Part shown: in pieces, positions 12,744 to 19,765 of the stretch
Layout: every line of letters starts with the position of its first letter
How positions within the stretch are numbered: the stretch's first letter is position 1
Source: DASZZZ01 sp036260375
Lineage (GTDB): Bacteria; Actinomycetota; CADDZG01; WHSQ01
Reading direction: 5' to 3'
Assembly: GCA_036260375.1 (NCBI GenBank)
Contig: DASZZZ010000111.1
Span: 1-20,273, forward strand
Length of the DNA stretch: 20,273 bases
Position numbers and translations under genes: made by a program
Notes under the pieces: generated by a model
The model's input: the letters and a program-made list of their open reading frames with translations, nothing else
Databases searched by the model: none
What the model was told of the DNA's origin: nothing

Positions 12744-13997
12744 ATGTCGAGATCGAGCGCGACCGGGCGCGCCGTGGCCGCCGCCGCCGTCTGCGTCGCG
12801 ACCGTCGCCGCGACGGTCGGAGCGGGGGCCGCGAGCGCACGCACCGTCGCTCCGGAGGTTCGCTTCGCGACGTTCAACGCGTCGCTCAACCGCTCCGTCG
12901 AGGGCGAGCTCGTCGCCGACCTCTCCACGCCGGGCGACGCGCAGGCCGCCGCGGTCGCCGAGATCGTCCAGCGCGCCCGTCCCGACGTCCTGTTGATCAA
13001 CGAGTTCGACTACGACGCCAACGGCGATGCGCTGCGCCTGTTCCAGGACAACTACCTGTCGGTTCCGCACAACGGCGCGGCCCCCATCGAGTACCCGTAC
13101 CGGTTCGCGGCGCCGTCGAACACCGGCGTCCCGTCCGGCTTCGACCTCGACAACAACGGCTCCGTCGGCGGCGGCAACGACGCCTTTGGCTTCGGGCTGT
13201 TCCCCGGTCAGTTCGGCATGGCGGTGTACTCGCGCCACCCGATCCTGTTCGACGACGTCCGGACGTTCCAGCGCTTCCTGTGGCGCGACATGCCCGGCGC
13301 GCTCCTGCCCGACGACCCGTCGACGCCCGCGCCGGCCGACTGGTATTCGCCCGCCGAGCTCGACGTCTTCCGTCTGTCGTCCAAGAGCCACTGGGACGTG
13401 CCGATCGCGATCGGCAAGGAGGTCGTCCACTTCCTCGTGTCGCACCCGACGCCGCCCGTGTTCGACGGTCCGGAGGACCGCAACGGCCTCCGCAACCACG
13501 ACGAGATCCGCTTCTGGGCCGACTACGTGCGGCCGGGGCGCAGCGACTACGTCTACGACGACGACGGCGTCTTCGGGGGCCTCGCGGGCGGCGAGCGCTT
13601 CGTCATCGCGGGCGACATGAACGCCGATCCGCTCGACGGCGACAGCGTCGCGCAGGCCGCCGACCTCCTGCTCGAGCACCCGCTCGTGAACGACCGCGTC
13701 GTCCCCGCGAGCGCCGGCGCGATCGAGGCGAGCGAGCTGCAGGGCGGCGCCAACCTCGCGCACGACGGCAACCCCGCGTACGACACCGCGGACTTCGCCG
13801 ACTCGGCCCCCGGGAACCTGCGCGTCGACTACGTGCTGCCGCGCAAGGGCATGCGCGTGACCGACGCCGCGGTGTTCTGGCCGACGCTCGACGACCCGCT
13901 GTCGCGCCTCACCGGCACGTTCCCGTTCCCGAGCTCCGATCACCGGCTCGTGTGGATCGACGTGCGCGTGCCCCCGGGCCGGGCGCGGACGCGGTGA
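12744..13997 (+). CDS. Secreted endonuclease/exonuclease/phosphatase (EEP) family protein
   Basis: A 417-aa protein with a signal peptide (about 1-32, ending ASA). The EEP fold follows with its metal and catalytic motifs: RFATFNASLN (Asn45), VLLINEFD (Glu87), FLVSHPTPP (His234), VIAGDMNADP (Asp291, Asn293), RVDYVLP and PSSDHRLVWI (Asp399, His400). The family hydrolyses phosphodiesters in nucleic acids, phospholipids or inositol phosphates. Being exported, this one may scavenge phosphate or degrade extracellular DNA; the substrate cannot be told from sequence. A long insert (about 108-155) holds FDLDNNGSVGGGNDAFGFG, which looks like a Ca-binding-type loop. The ATG at 12744 has GAGGAGGGG directly upstream. 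It converges with the next gene three bases after its stop. Confidence 0.88.
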   Translation: MSRSSATGRAVAAAAVCVATVAATVGAGAASARTVAPEVRFATFNASLNRSVEGELVADLSTPGDAQAAAVAEIVQRARPDVLLINEFDYDANGDALRLFQDNYLSVPHNGAAPIEYPYRFAAPSNTGVPSGFDLDNNGSVGGGNDAFGFGLFPGQFGMAVYSRHPILFDDVRTFQRFLWRDMPGALLPDDPSTPAPADWYSPAELDVFRLSSKSHWDVPIAIGKEVVHFLVSHPTPPVFDGPEDRNGLRNHDEIRFWADYVRPGRSDYVYDDDGVFGGLAGGERFVIAGDMNADPLDGDSVAQAADLLLEHPLVNDRVVPASAGAIEASELQGGANLAHDGNPAYDTADFADSAPGNLRVDYVLPRKGMRVTDAAVFWPTLDDPLSRLTGTFPFPSSDHRLVWIDVRVPPGRARTR

Positions 13998-14000
13998 GCG

Positions 14001-14651
14001 TCAGCGGCTGACCGCCTTCGCCTCCTCGATCAGCGCGTTGAGGTTGGTCGGGATGGGGTTCGCCTTCAGCACGCGCGCCATGTAGGCGACGTTGTGCGCG
14101 AGGTAGCGCGCGGTCTTGTTCGTGTAGAGATGACGGTCGCCCCCGGCCTCGACGTAGCTGGGGCCGGGGCCTGCGTCGCCGACCCAGTAGCAGTCGGCGT
14201 TGGGCGGGATCGTGCAGCCGAGGTGCGAGAGGTTGAACAGCGTCGTGGCGGCCGCGTCGTGCGCGCCGTCCTCGTTGCCGGTCACGACGACGCCGGCGAC
14301 CTTGCCGTAGAGCGGGAACTGTCCCGTCTCGGGATCACCCTCGAGGTACGTCCCGTCGAGCCGCTCGATCACGAGCTGCGCGACCGAGCCGCGCACGCCG
14401 AACCAGATCGGCGTGCCGATCAGCAGGATGTCGGCGGCCTTGACGCGCGCGAGTATCGACGGCCACTCGTCGCCCTCGCCTTCGTCGGACAGCACGCCGA
14501 ACGGCACGTGGTGATCGACCACGCGCACCGTCTCGCACCGCACGTCGAGCTCTTCGAGCAGCGCGCACACCTTGTCCAGCAACGCCTGCGTGTTGGACAC
14601 CGCCGGCGATCTCTTCAGCGTGCAGTTCAGCGCGAGCGCGGTGAGCGTCAT
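14001..14651 (-). CDS. NAD(P)H-dependent FMN reductase / flavodoxin-fold oxidoreductase
   Basis: A 216-aa cytoplasmic flavodoxin-like protein of the FMN_red type. The N-terminal strand TALALNCTLKRSPAVSNTQ (3-21) carries the Ser-rich FMN-phosphate loop. IGTPIWFGVRGSVAQLVIERL (78-98) is the typical isoalloxazine-contact and dimer segment. VVVTGNEDGAHDAA (121-134) is the second flavin loop. It probably reduces quinones, flavins or small electrophiles with NAD(P)H; the true acceptor is unknown. The ATG at 14651 has GGAGG 6 bases upstream, and a TAGCGT -10-like box lies at 14684-14689 on the same strand. The gene is convergent with the EEP gene, and the oxygenase-like gene lies 85 bp upstream on the same strand. 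Confidence 0.88.
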   Translation of the reverse strand: MTLTALALNCTLKRSPAVSNTQALLDKVCALLEELDVRCETVRVVDHHVPFGVLSDEGEGDEWPSILARVKAADILLIGTPIWFGVRGSVAQLVIERLDGTYLEGDPETGQFPLYGKVAGVVVTGNEDGAHDAAATTLFNLSHLGCTIPPNADCYWVGDAGPGPSYVEAGGDRHLYTNKTARYLAHNVAYMARVLKANPIPTNLNALIEEAKAVSR

Positions 14652-14683
14652 GGCGGCCTCCGGTGTCGGGACGGGTCACCGTC

Positions 14684-14689
14684 ACGCTA
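14684..14689 (-). promoter_or_regulatory. Candidate -10 box (TAGCGT) of the FMN reductase gene
   Basis: On the minus strand TAGCGT lies 32 bases before the ATG at 14651. It matches the TAnnnT pattern seen before other genes here; no clear -35 is visible. Confidence 0.35.
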
Positions 14690-14736
14690 CGCGAGCGCGC
14701 GCGATGGTGGGAGTACCGTCGCCGGCTCCGAGCGCG

Positions 14737-15528
14737 TCAGGCGGCGGAGCGGGCGCGGGCGAACGCGGCGCGCACGGGGGGCGGCGGAGGCAGCGCGGCG
14801 TTGACGATGCGCAGCAACGTACCGACGCCGGCGCGCACGACGGGCGTCGCGAGCGGCGCCCACGGCAGCCCGTACAGCGAGCGCGCACGCGGGGGCAGGA
14901 TCGCGACCGCGGCGGCGCCGAGGAGCGCCCACAGCGGCCGCGCCGGCAGCGGCATCGGAGGCGCGAACACGAGCCTCATGCCGTCGCGCGCGGCCGGCGT
15001 CAGCGCGAGCGGCACCGACGCGAGGTAGTCGGCGAGGTCCGCGACGGTCGCGGGGACGTCGTCGCGCGCGAGGCCGACGAGCTCCGCGGCGCGCACCATC
15101 TCCGCGACGTAGCGGTCGGCGTCGTCGTCGCTCAGCGGCCACGCGTAGCGACGGTACGCGACGAGGAACGACTCGACCTCGACCGCGTGCACCCACAGCA
15201 GCAGGTCGGGATCGTCGGCGCGGTAGCTGCGTCCGGTGACCGGGTCGACGCCGTGCACGCGCCGGTGCAGCGCGCGCACGCGCGCGGCGGCGGCCTCCGC
15301 GCTCGCTCGGTCGCCGAACGTCGTCGTCGTGAGATAGTCGCTCGTGCGCCGGAAGCGGCCCCACGGATCGTCGCGGAAGTTGTCGTACTGCGCGACCGCG
15401 GCCATCGCGACGGGATTGAGCGCCTGCACGAGCAGCGCGCGCATGCCGCCGACCAGCGTCGCCGGGTCGGCGTGGACGCGCCACGTCACGCTGTCCGGCC
15501 CGAACAGCCCGACGTCGGGCTCGTCCAC
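14737..15528 (-). CDS. Oxygenase MpaB-like protein (DUF2236)
   Basis: A 263-aa protein resembling DUF2236, the family of fungal MpaB and rubber-oxygenase-type heme proteins. Matching features are the N-terminal GPDSVTWRVHADP (10-22), a helix with MRALLVQALNPVAMAAVAQYDNF (29-51), RTSDYLTTTTFGD (61-73) and LLLWVHAVEVESFLVAYRRY (109-128), where His114 is the probable heme ligand. A Pro/Ala-rich helical C-terminus follows. Bacterial members are poorly characterised; an oxidase role is inferred from the family. The GTG start at 15528 is chosen because GAGGAGG lies 4-10 bases upstream; the open frame runs much further, but only as a shadow of the LLM gene. It is divergent from the DUF3151 gene with a shared 44-bp promoter gap. 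Confidence 0.82.
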   Translation of the reverse strand: MDEPDVGLFGPDSVTWRVHADPATLVGGMRALLVQALNPVAMAAVAQYDNFRDDPWGRFRRTSDYLTTTTFGDRASAEAAAARVRALHRRVHGVDPVTGRSYRADDPDLLLWVHAVEVESFLVAYRRYAWPLSDDDADRYVAEMVRAAELVGLARDDVPATVADLADYLASVPLALTPAARDGMRLVFAPPMPLPARPLWALLGAAAVAILPPRARSLYGLPWAPLATPVVRAGVGTLLRIVNAALPPPPPVRAAFARARSAA

Positions 15529-15560
15529 GTCGCCTCCTCGCGTTCGTCTGCGTCGCGCAC

Positions 15561-15566
15561 TAGCAT
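15561..15566 (+). promoter_or_regulatory. -10 box (TAGCAT) for a leaderless DUF3151 transcript
   Basis: TAGCAT ends 6 bases before the ATG at 15573, so transcription would start at or next to the start codon. No Shine-Dalgarno sequence lies before the ATG, which fits a leaderless mRNA, a common arrangement in actinobacteria. Confidence 0.5.
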
Positions 15567-15572
15567 GCCCCC

Positions 15573-15968
15573 ATGACCGGCCTACCGATCGACGAACCGC
15601 TCGAGGTCCGACTGGAGGAGCCGCCCGGCGCGCTCGAGGCGCTCGCGTCGGCGGCCGATGCGGCCGACGTCGCGGCGCGCCATCCCGACTGCCTCGCCGC
15701 GTGGGCCGCGTTGGGCGACGCCGCGCTCGCCGCGGGGCGAGCGGTCGACGCGTACGCGTACTTCCGCGTCGGGTATCACCGCGGGCTCGACCGTCTGCGC
15801 GCGTCGGGGTGGCGCGGCTCGGGGCGGGTGCCGTGGTCTCACGAGCCCAACCGCGGGTTCCTCGCGAGCCTCGCGGGGCTGGGCCGCGCCGCCGGCGCGC
15901 TCGGCGAGAGCGCGGAGCAGGAGCGCTGCGCGGAGTTCCTCGACCGCCTCGCGCCCGACTACCCGTAG
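15573..15968 (+). CDS. DUF3151 family protein
   Basis: A 131-aa cytoplasmic protein matching the actinobacterial DUF3151 family, whose function is unknown. The hallmark is the run DAYAYFRVGYHRGLDRLRASGWRGSGRVPWSHEPNRGFLASL (about residues 58-99), preceded by HPDCLAAWAALGDAAL and followed by a helical end with ESAEQERCAEFLDRL. The layout is reminiscent of a TPR-like helical repeat. Length agrees with the family. The ATG at 15573 has no ribosome-binding site but follows TAGCAT at leaderless spacing. It is convergent with the LLM oxidoreductase, whose stop is 3 bases away. Confidence 0.88.
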   Translation: MTGLPIDEPLEVRLEEPPGALEALASAADAADVAARHPDCLAAWAALGDAALAAGRAVDAYAYFRVGYHRGLDRLRASGWRGSGRVPWSHEPNRGFLASLAGLGRAAGALGESAEQERCAEFLDRLAPDYP

Positions 15969-15971
15969 CCG

Positions 15972-16796
15972 TCAGAGCTGCGGCATGACCCGCGCGGCGA
16001 ACTCCTCGAGGCGCGCGCGGCCCTCCGACGGCCAGCTCACCGTCACGTAGGAGAAGCCCGCAGCGCGCAGGGCCTCGACGCGCGCCCGGACCTCGTCCCA
16101 CGGCTCGGAGATCGACAGCCCGGTCGCGCGCAGCACGTCCGACGGGTCGCGGCCCGCGCGGCGCGCGTGCTCGTCGACGATCTTCGACTTGCGCGCGAGC
16201 GTCTCGGGGTCGCCGAACGCGTGCCACGCGTCGGCGAGCCGTCCGACGAGCGGGAGCATGGCGCGTTCGCCGCCGCCGCCGATCCACACCGGCGGATGCG
16301 GCCGCTGCACCGGGCGCGGTCGCAGCGTCGCGTCGCGCAGCGTCACGTGCTCGCCGTCGAACGACGCGCCGTCGGTCGTCATCAGCAGCCGGATCGCCTG
16401 CACCGCCTCGTCGAGGAGCCGTACGCGCGTCGCCGGGGGAGGGAACTCGATCCCCAGCGCGCGGTGCTCGTTCTCGTGCCACGCCGCGCCGATGCCGAGC
16501 TCCAGCCGACCCCCGGAGACGTGGTCGACGGTGACGGCCTGCGCCGCCAGCACCGACGGGTGCCGGTACGTCACGCCCGTGACGAGCGCGCCGAGGCGCA
16601 CGCGCCGCGTCGCCGACGCGAGCGCGGCGAGCAGCGACCAGCCCTCGAGGCAGGGCCCGCGCGGGTCGCCGTAGAGCGGCTGGAAGTGGTCGAACACCCA
16701 CACGCCGTCGAAGCCGGCGTCGTCCGCCCACCGGGAGCGCGCCAGGATCTCGTCCCACTCGAGCTGGTGTTGCGATACGTCGAGGCCGAAGCGCAT
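15972..16796 (-). CDS. LLM-class F420-dependent oxidoreductase
   Basis: A 274-aa luciferase-like TIM-barrel protein, probably using coenzyme F420 (or FMN) in the cytoplasm. Diagnostic segments are MRFGLDVSQH, WADDAGFDGVWVFDHF (23-38), TRRVRLGALVTGVTYRHPSVLAAQAVTVDHVSGGRLELGIGAAWHENEHRALGI (63-116), and PHPPVWIGGGGERAMLPLVGRLADAWH. These match actinobacterial F420 family members, but the substrate is not predictable. The ATG at 16796 has GGGAGGG about 5 bases upstream, and TATGGT (16825-16830, minus) is a good -10. Both point to this start, although the open frame extends upstream through the next gene. It is convergent with DUF3151. Confidence 0.9.
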   Translation of the reverse strand: MRFGLDVSQHQLEWDEILARSRWADDAGFDGVWVFDHFQPLYGDPRGPCLEGWSLLAALASATRRVRLGALVTGVTYRHPSVLAAQAVTVDHVSGGRLELGIGAAWHENEHRALGIEFPPPATRVRLLDEAVQAIRLLMTTDGASFDGEHVTLRDATLRPRPVQRPHPPVWIGGGGERAMLPLVGRLADAWHAFGDPETLARKSKIVDEHARRAGRDPSDVLRATGLSISEPWDEVRARVEALRAAGFSYVTVSWPSEGRARLEEFAARVMPQL

Positions 16797-16824
16797 GTCG
16801 TCCCTCCCGTCGGTCGCCGGTCCG

Positions 16825-16830
16825 ACCATA
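16825..16830 (-). promoter_or_regulatory. -10 box (TATGGT) of the LLM oxidoreductase gene
   Basis: On the minus strand TATGGT lies 28 bases before the ATG at 16796, in the 47-bp gap after the adhesin-like gene. Its position shows that the oxidoreductase has its own promoter and need not depend on the surface-protein cluster. Confidence 0.45.
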
Positions 16831-16843
16831 GCGGGAACGACGG

Positions 16844-18085
16844 CTAGAACTGGAGCGCCGTCCGGCTCGCGGTGCCGGTGATCGCGATGCCGCTCGAGCT
16901 GAGCATCGCCGGGTCGGGCGTGTAGACGGCCGTCACGGGGACCGCGACCTTGCCGGGGTTGACGCCTCCCGAGCGGGCCCCGAGCTTGACGACGAGGCGC
17001 CGCGCGCCGGCGTCCCACGCGATCGTCGAGTGCGACGGCGCGGCGCCGCTGAACGTCGCGTTGCCGCCGACGACGAACAGCGGCGAGCCCATGTCGACGG
17101 CGCCGAAGCGGAACTGCCCGCCGCACGCCGCGGCCGTCGTCGTGACGCGGATGAGGTCGTTGCCCGACGGCGCAGCGTCGTCCAGGACCTCGACGCGCAC
17201 GACGTCGTTGGCGGTGACCGACTGGTTGGCGGCGTCGTTGGCCCACGTCGAGCACAGCGACGCGACGTCCATCGCCTGCGAGTAGGTCACCTCGATCGTG
17301 TCGCCGGGCTTGGGCCGCCCCGCCTGGACGACGTTCTGGCTGTTGCGCAGCAGCACGTCGGTGGGCGTCGGGGCCGGCACCGCGACCGACACGACGGCGG
17401 ACGCGGCGTCCCCGCCGCTGCCGACCGCGTACACGGTGTGCGACGCGTGGTTGGCGACGCCCTTGGGGATCGTCACGGTCGCCGCCGCGCTCCCCGACGC
17501 GGGGATCGACGCCGGCGTCACGGTCGACTGGAGCACCTGGCCCGACGCCGGGTTGCCGAGGCGGAACGCGACCGTCTGGCCCGGAGCGAAGCCGGACAGC
17601 GTCGCGTCGAGCGTCGTCGGCAGCGCGGTGACGGTGGTCGGAGAAGTGAACGCCAGCACCGGTGCCGCGATCGTGACGGCGGCGCTGCGCGCGCTCTCGG
17701 CCCCCCTCCAGTTGCCGCGCGTCGGCGTCACCGCGTACTTCCACGACCCGGGCGGCACGCCGTTCTCGGTGCACGTCAGCGCCGTGACGACGCCGGCGCA
17801 CGACGACAGCACGGGCTGCGCGACGCCGGTCGCGGCGTCGTAGCGCGCGACGGAGTACGACGCGATGGCGGTGCCGTCGTGGAACGAGCTCTGCGGCCAC
17901 GACACGGTGACGCTGCGGTTGGACGCCGACGCGGTCGGGGCGTTGCCGGACGGCATCGAGCGCGCCTTGGCGAAGCCCGCGCCGGAGCCGTTCGAGCGCC
18001 ACGCGGCCTCGGCCGTCCCCGCGGCGACGAGCACGACCGCGAGCGCGGCCGCGACGGCTCCGAGGCGGTGCGTCGCCGGCGTCAT
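16844..18085 (-). CDS. Large secreted surface protein with FN3 and Ig-like domains
   Basis: A 413-aa exported protein. The signal region (about 1-28) runs into AAWRSNGSGAGFAKARSMP, which parallels AAWVVNGTGTGYAKAKNAVP of the 18675-19166 protein, so both probably use the same export and maturation route. An FN3-like domain follows (about 48-140: SVTVSWPQSSF through SWKYAVTPTRG). An Ig-like region (about 141-236) and a C-terminal beta-rich domain (about 241-413, with PKPGDTIEVTYSQAM) complete it. The composition is Ser/Thr/Ala-rich and adhesin-like. The ATG at 18085 overlaps the stop of the preceding gene by 4 bases (ATGA), so they are translationally coupled. A role as adhesin, tip or anchor of a surface structure is inferred. 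Confidence 0.78.
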   Translation of the reverse strand: MTPATHRLGAVAAALAVVLVAAGTAEAAWRSNGSGAGFAKARSMPSGNAPTASASNRSVTVSWPQSSFHDGTAIASYSVARYDAATGVAQPVLSSCAGVVTALTCTENGVPPGSWKYAVTPTRGNWRGAESARSAAVTIAAPVLAFTSPTTVTALPTTLDATLSGFAPGQTVAFRLGNPASGQVLQSTVTPASIPASGSAAATVTIPKGVANHASHTVYAVGSGGDAASAVVSVAVPAPTPTDVLLRNSQNVVQAGRPKPGDTIEVTYSQAMDVASLCSTWANDAANQSVTANDVVRVEVLDDAAPSGNDLIRVTTTAAACGGQFRFGAVDMGSPLFVVGGNATFSGAAPSHSTIAWDAGARRLVVKLGARSGGVNPGKVAVPVTAVYTPDPAMLSSSGIAITGTASRTALQF

Positions 18086-18561
18086 CTGCGGACCGCCGTC
18101 CCATGGAAGCGCAGCCGCCAGCGCGCGCCCTGGCACGCGTCGGGGGCCGCGGCGCGCATGCGGACGGGGAGCGAGGCGCGCGCCCGGCTGCGCGCGGGGA
18201 CGAGCAGCGACAGGCGCACGACGCGCTTCGGGCGGACCCACCGCCGGCCGCAGCCGGCGTGGTCGGACTTTCGCACGCGTACGCCGAGCTCGCGCACGAC
18301 GATGGCGTAGCCGTGCGGATTGCGGACGCGCACGGTCATCGTCTTGCGGGCGCCGGGATAGAGCTTGCGAACGCGGCCCGTGACGCCGAACGACGTCTCG
18401 AGCGTGACGCCGCCGGTCACCGAGCCGCCGCCGCGCCGTGCGTCGCGGCGGGCCAGGAAGGTGGTCGCCTGAGGCGCCGTGAGGGCGCCGACGATCGCGA
18501 CCGAGAGCGCGACCCGAACCGCCGCGACGGCGGTCTTCGAGCGGCTGATCGGGACTCTCAC
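18082..18561 (-). CDS. Secreted Arg-rich paralogue of the neighbouring subunit protein
   Basis: A 159-aa protein of unknown function with an N-terminal hydrophobic signal segment (about 12-30). It is a divergent relative of the 18675-19166 protein: LYPGARKTMTVRVRN (68-81) parallels LYPGGSGDVKLQVKN, KSDHAGC (98-104) parallels SSDKAGC, and DACQGARW (141-148) parallels NACQGAVF. The two conserved Cys (104 and 143) probably form a disulfide. Unlike its paralogue it is very Arg-rich. The start is GTG at 18561, with TAGGAGAG about 6 bases upstream. It lies between a strong terminator (upstream) and the coupled adhesin-like gene (downstream). A minor or adaptor subunit role is inferred. Confidence 0.75.
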   Translation of the reverse strand: MRVPISRSKTAVAAVRVALSVAIVGALTAPQATTFLARRDARRGGGSVTGGVTLETSFGVTGRVRKLYPGARKTMTVRVRNPHGYAIVVRELGVRVRKSDHAGCGRRWVRPKRVVRLSLLVPARSRARASLPVRMRAAAPDACQGARWRLRFHGTAVRR

Positions 18562-18622
18562 GTCGGCTCTCCTACGCGCGTGGTGGGGACGGCTCGGGCG
18601 AGGGCGAGGCGGGGGATCGCAC

Positions 18623-18659
18623 CGGCGGGGCGAGAGGGCGTGTGCCTCTCGCCCCGCCG
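18623..18659 (-). terminator. Very strong hairpin between subunit and accessory genes
   Basis: A perfect 15-bp stem (CGGCGGGGCGAGAGG pairing with CCTCTCGCCCCGCCG) with a 7-base loop, starting 16 bases after the stop of the 18675-19166 gene. Placed inside a same-strand gene series, it would stop most transcripts or protect the upstream mRNA, giving far more of the first subunit than of the two downstream proteins. Confidence 0.75.
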
Positions 18660-18674
18660 ATGGAGAAAGTGGTG

Positions 18675-19166
18675 TCAGCTACCGGCCGTCAGCGCGACCG
18701 GGATGGTGAAGACGGCGCCCTGGCATGCGTTGACCGAGGCGTTGGTCATGCTCGCCGCGTTGTTCAGCGTGATGTCGAGCGTGCCGTTGGCCGGCACGAC
18801 GTTGCCGGAGCCCAGTGCCTGCGTCGCCATGCTGACGCCCGTGGCCTTCGACGCGTCGCCGCCGACGTCGGTGCAGCCCGCCTTGTCGGACGAGATGCCG
18901 CCGGCGCCCTGCTCGACCTGCGTGATGGTGACAGGGAACGGGTTGTCGTTCTTGACCTGGAGCTTGACGTCACCCGAGCCGCCCGGGTACAGCTGCGACG
19001 CGGTCGTCGCCGCGACGTCGTTCGTGCTGAGGGGCACTGCGTTCTTCGCCTTGGCGTAGCCGGTGCCGGTGCCGTTGACGACCCAGGCGGCGAAGGCGAC
19101 GCTCGCTACGACGAAGACGGCGAGCGCGGTGCCGAGGACTACGAGCCTCTTGCCATGCCTCTTCAT
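18675..19166 (-). CDS. Probable major secreted fibre-type subunit (SipW/TasA-like signal context)
   Basis: A 163-aa exported protein. The basic N-terminus KRHGKRLVVLG leads into a hydrophobic segment ending AFAAW (24-28), then NGTGTGYAKAKNAVP. This AAW-NGTGTG-AKA start resembles the SipW-dependent signal class seen in TasA- or camelysin-like proteins and in actinobacterial surface proteins; that is resemblance by eye. The remainder is beta-rich with one Cys pair (98 and 148) in SSDKAGC and NACQGAVF. The ATG at 19166 has GGGAGG about 9 bases upstream. A strong terminator follows, and a homologous and a partly homologous gene lie downstream. This order suggests an abundant surface subunit; no SipW-type peptidase or sortase lies in the window. 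Confidence 0.75.
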   Translation of the reverse strand: MKRHGKRLVVLGTALAVFVVASVAFAAWVVNGTGTGYAKAKNAVPLSTNDVAATTASQLYPGGSGDVKLQVKNDNPFPVTITQVEQGAGGISSDKAGCTDVGGDASKATGVSMATQALGSGNVVPANGTLDITLNNAASMTNASVNACQGAVFTIPVALTAGS

Positions 19167-19176
19167 GGTGCCGGTC

Positions 19177-19242
19177 CTCCCATCGGTGGCGGTCGCCCCC
19201 TTGGACGACCGTGCTCATATACCGTCGGCATTCCGATGGGAG
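19177..19242. repeat. 10-bp inverted repeat flanking the subunit-gene promoter
   Basis: CTCCCATCGG (19177-19186) and CCGATGGGAG (19233-19242) are perfect inverted copies 46 bases apart. The first covers the ribosome-binding site of the subunit gene on the minus strand. The second overlaps the expected -35 region. It could be an operator pair, or a leader hairpin if transcription starts further upstream. Confidence 0.4.
19216..19221 (-). promoter_or_regulatory. Candidate -10 box (TATATG) of the subunit gene
   Basis: TATATG on the minus strand lies 50 bases before the ATG at 19166, in an unusually AT-rich stretch (19205-19275). It suggests the subunit gene can be transcribed on its own as well as by read-through from the riboswitch-controlled gene upstream. 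Confidence 0.4.
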
Positions 19243-19267
19243 CCTTGATAAGCAAAAGCTACTAGAG

Positions 19268-19295
19268 CACCCGAAAAGGACCCGGGCGTCGGGTG
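19268..19295 (-). terminator. Possible weak terminator after the riboswitch-controlled gene
   Basis: Inverted repeat CACCCGA / TCGGGTG (7 bp) around a 14-base loop, 25 bases after the stop at 19320. The loop is long and contains a second short pairing option. It would only partly separate this gene from the subunit gene downstream. Confidence 0.35.
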
Positions 19296-19319
19296 TGGAG
19301 GCGGCGGCGACCCGCTCGG

Positions 19320-19754
19320 TCACGTCAGGACGAACGGCACCACCCCGATGGTCAGCGCGTCGACCTCGGCCGACGCCTCCCACGCCCCCACGAGGCTGCG
19401 TGCGCCGGTGCGCTTGCGGACGTCGACTCCGCAGCGATAGCGACCCGGGCCGACGTAGTCGATCTCGCACCACTGCCACGTCCGCCGCGCGCCCGACACG
19501 GCGACCGGCGTGCGCACGTCCATGCGGACGCGCCGTGCGTCGAGGGCCGGGAGGTCGACCACGACCCACGCGACGCGCGTGCCGACCCGCACCGAGACCG
19601 TCGGCTCGAGCGTCTCGACGCGCTGCTCGGCGATCCGTACCTGCGTCGCGCCGGCTGCGGGCTGGACGCTCGCGTGCGCCGCTCCAGGGAGCGCGACCGA
19701 CAACGATGCGATCAAGATGGCGCCCGCGACGGCGCCGGAAATCCGCCTGCTCAT
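19320..19754 (-). CDS. Small secreted protein under a c-di-GMP riboswitch
   Basis: A 144-aa exported protein not assigned to a family. The signal peptide is about residues 1-29 (ending AHA, then S). The mature part is beta-rich with two Cys (96 in WQWCEIDY and 108 in RYRCGV) likely to bond, and ends in hydrophobic ALTIGVVPFVLT. The ATG at 19754 has AAAAGGAGG five bases upstream, directly joined to the 3' end of the riboswitch aptamer. It is the first gene of the minus-strand surface-protein series, so c-di-GMP probably sets its expression and, by read-through, perhaps that of the genes after it. Its job could be surface attachment or assembly of the neighbouring fibre proteins (inference). 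Confidence 0.8.
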   Translation of the reverse strand: MSRRISGAVAGAILIASLSVALPGAAHASVQPAAGATQVRIAEQRVETLEPTVSVRVGTRVAWVVVDLPALDARRVRMDVRTPVAVSGARRTWQWCEIDYVGPGRYRCGVDVRKRTGARSLVGAWEASAEVDALTIGVVPFVLT

Positions 19755-19765
19755 CCCCGCCTCCT

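Noticed and set aside
14737..16758. 673-codon minus-strand frame suggesting a fusion of the MpaB-like protein with something longer
   Set aside because: The upstream 400 codons are a shadow of the LLM and DUF3151 region. A GTG with GAGGAGG at 15528 gives a normal-length protein.
15972..18104. 710-codon frame suggesting a giant N-terminal extension of the LLM oxidoreductase
   Set aside because: The extension is Arg-rich shadow translation of the FN3 protein. ATG 16796 has a ribosome-binding site and a TATGGT -10 and starts exactly at the family's N-terminus.
16956..18310. Plus-strand frames opposite the surface-protein genes
   Set aside because: Arg-rich and lacking any domain; the minus-strand genes have signal peptides, ribosome-binding sites and a coupled overlap.
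19167..19319. Second c-di-GMP riboswitch before the subunit gene
   Set aside because: The GGCAAACC and CGCAAAGCC signatures are absent; only a 10-bp inverted repeat and a -10-like box are seen.
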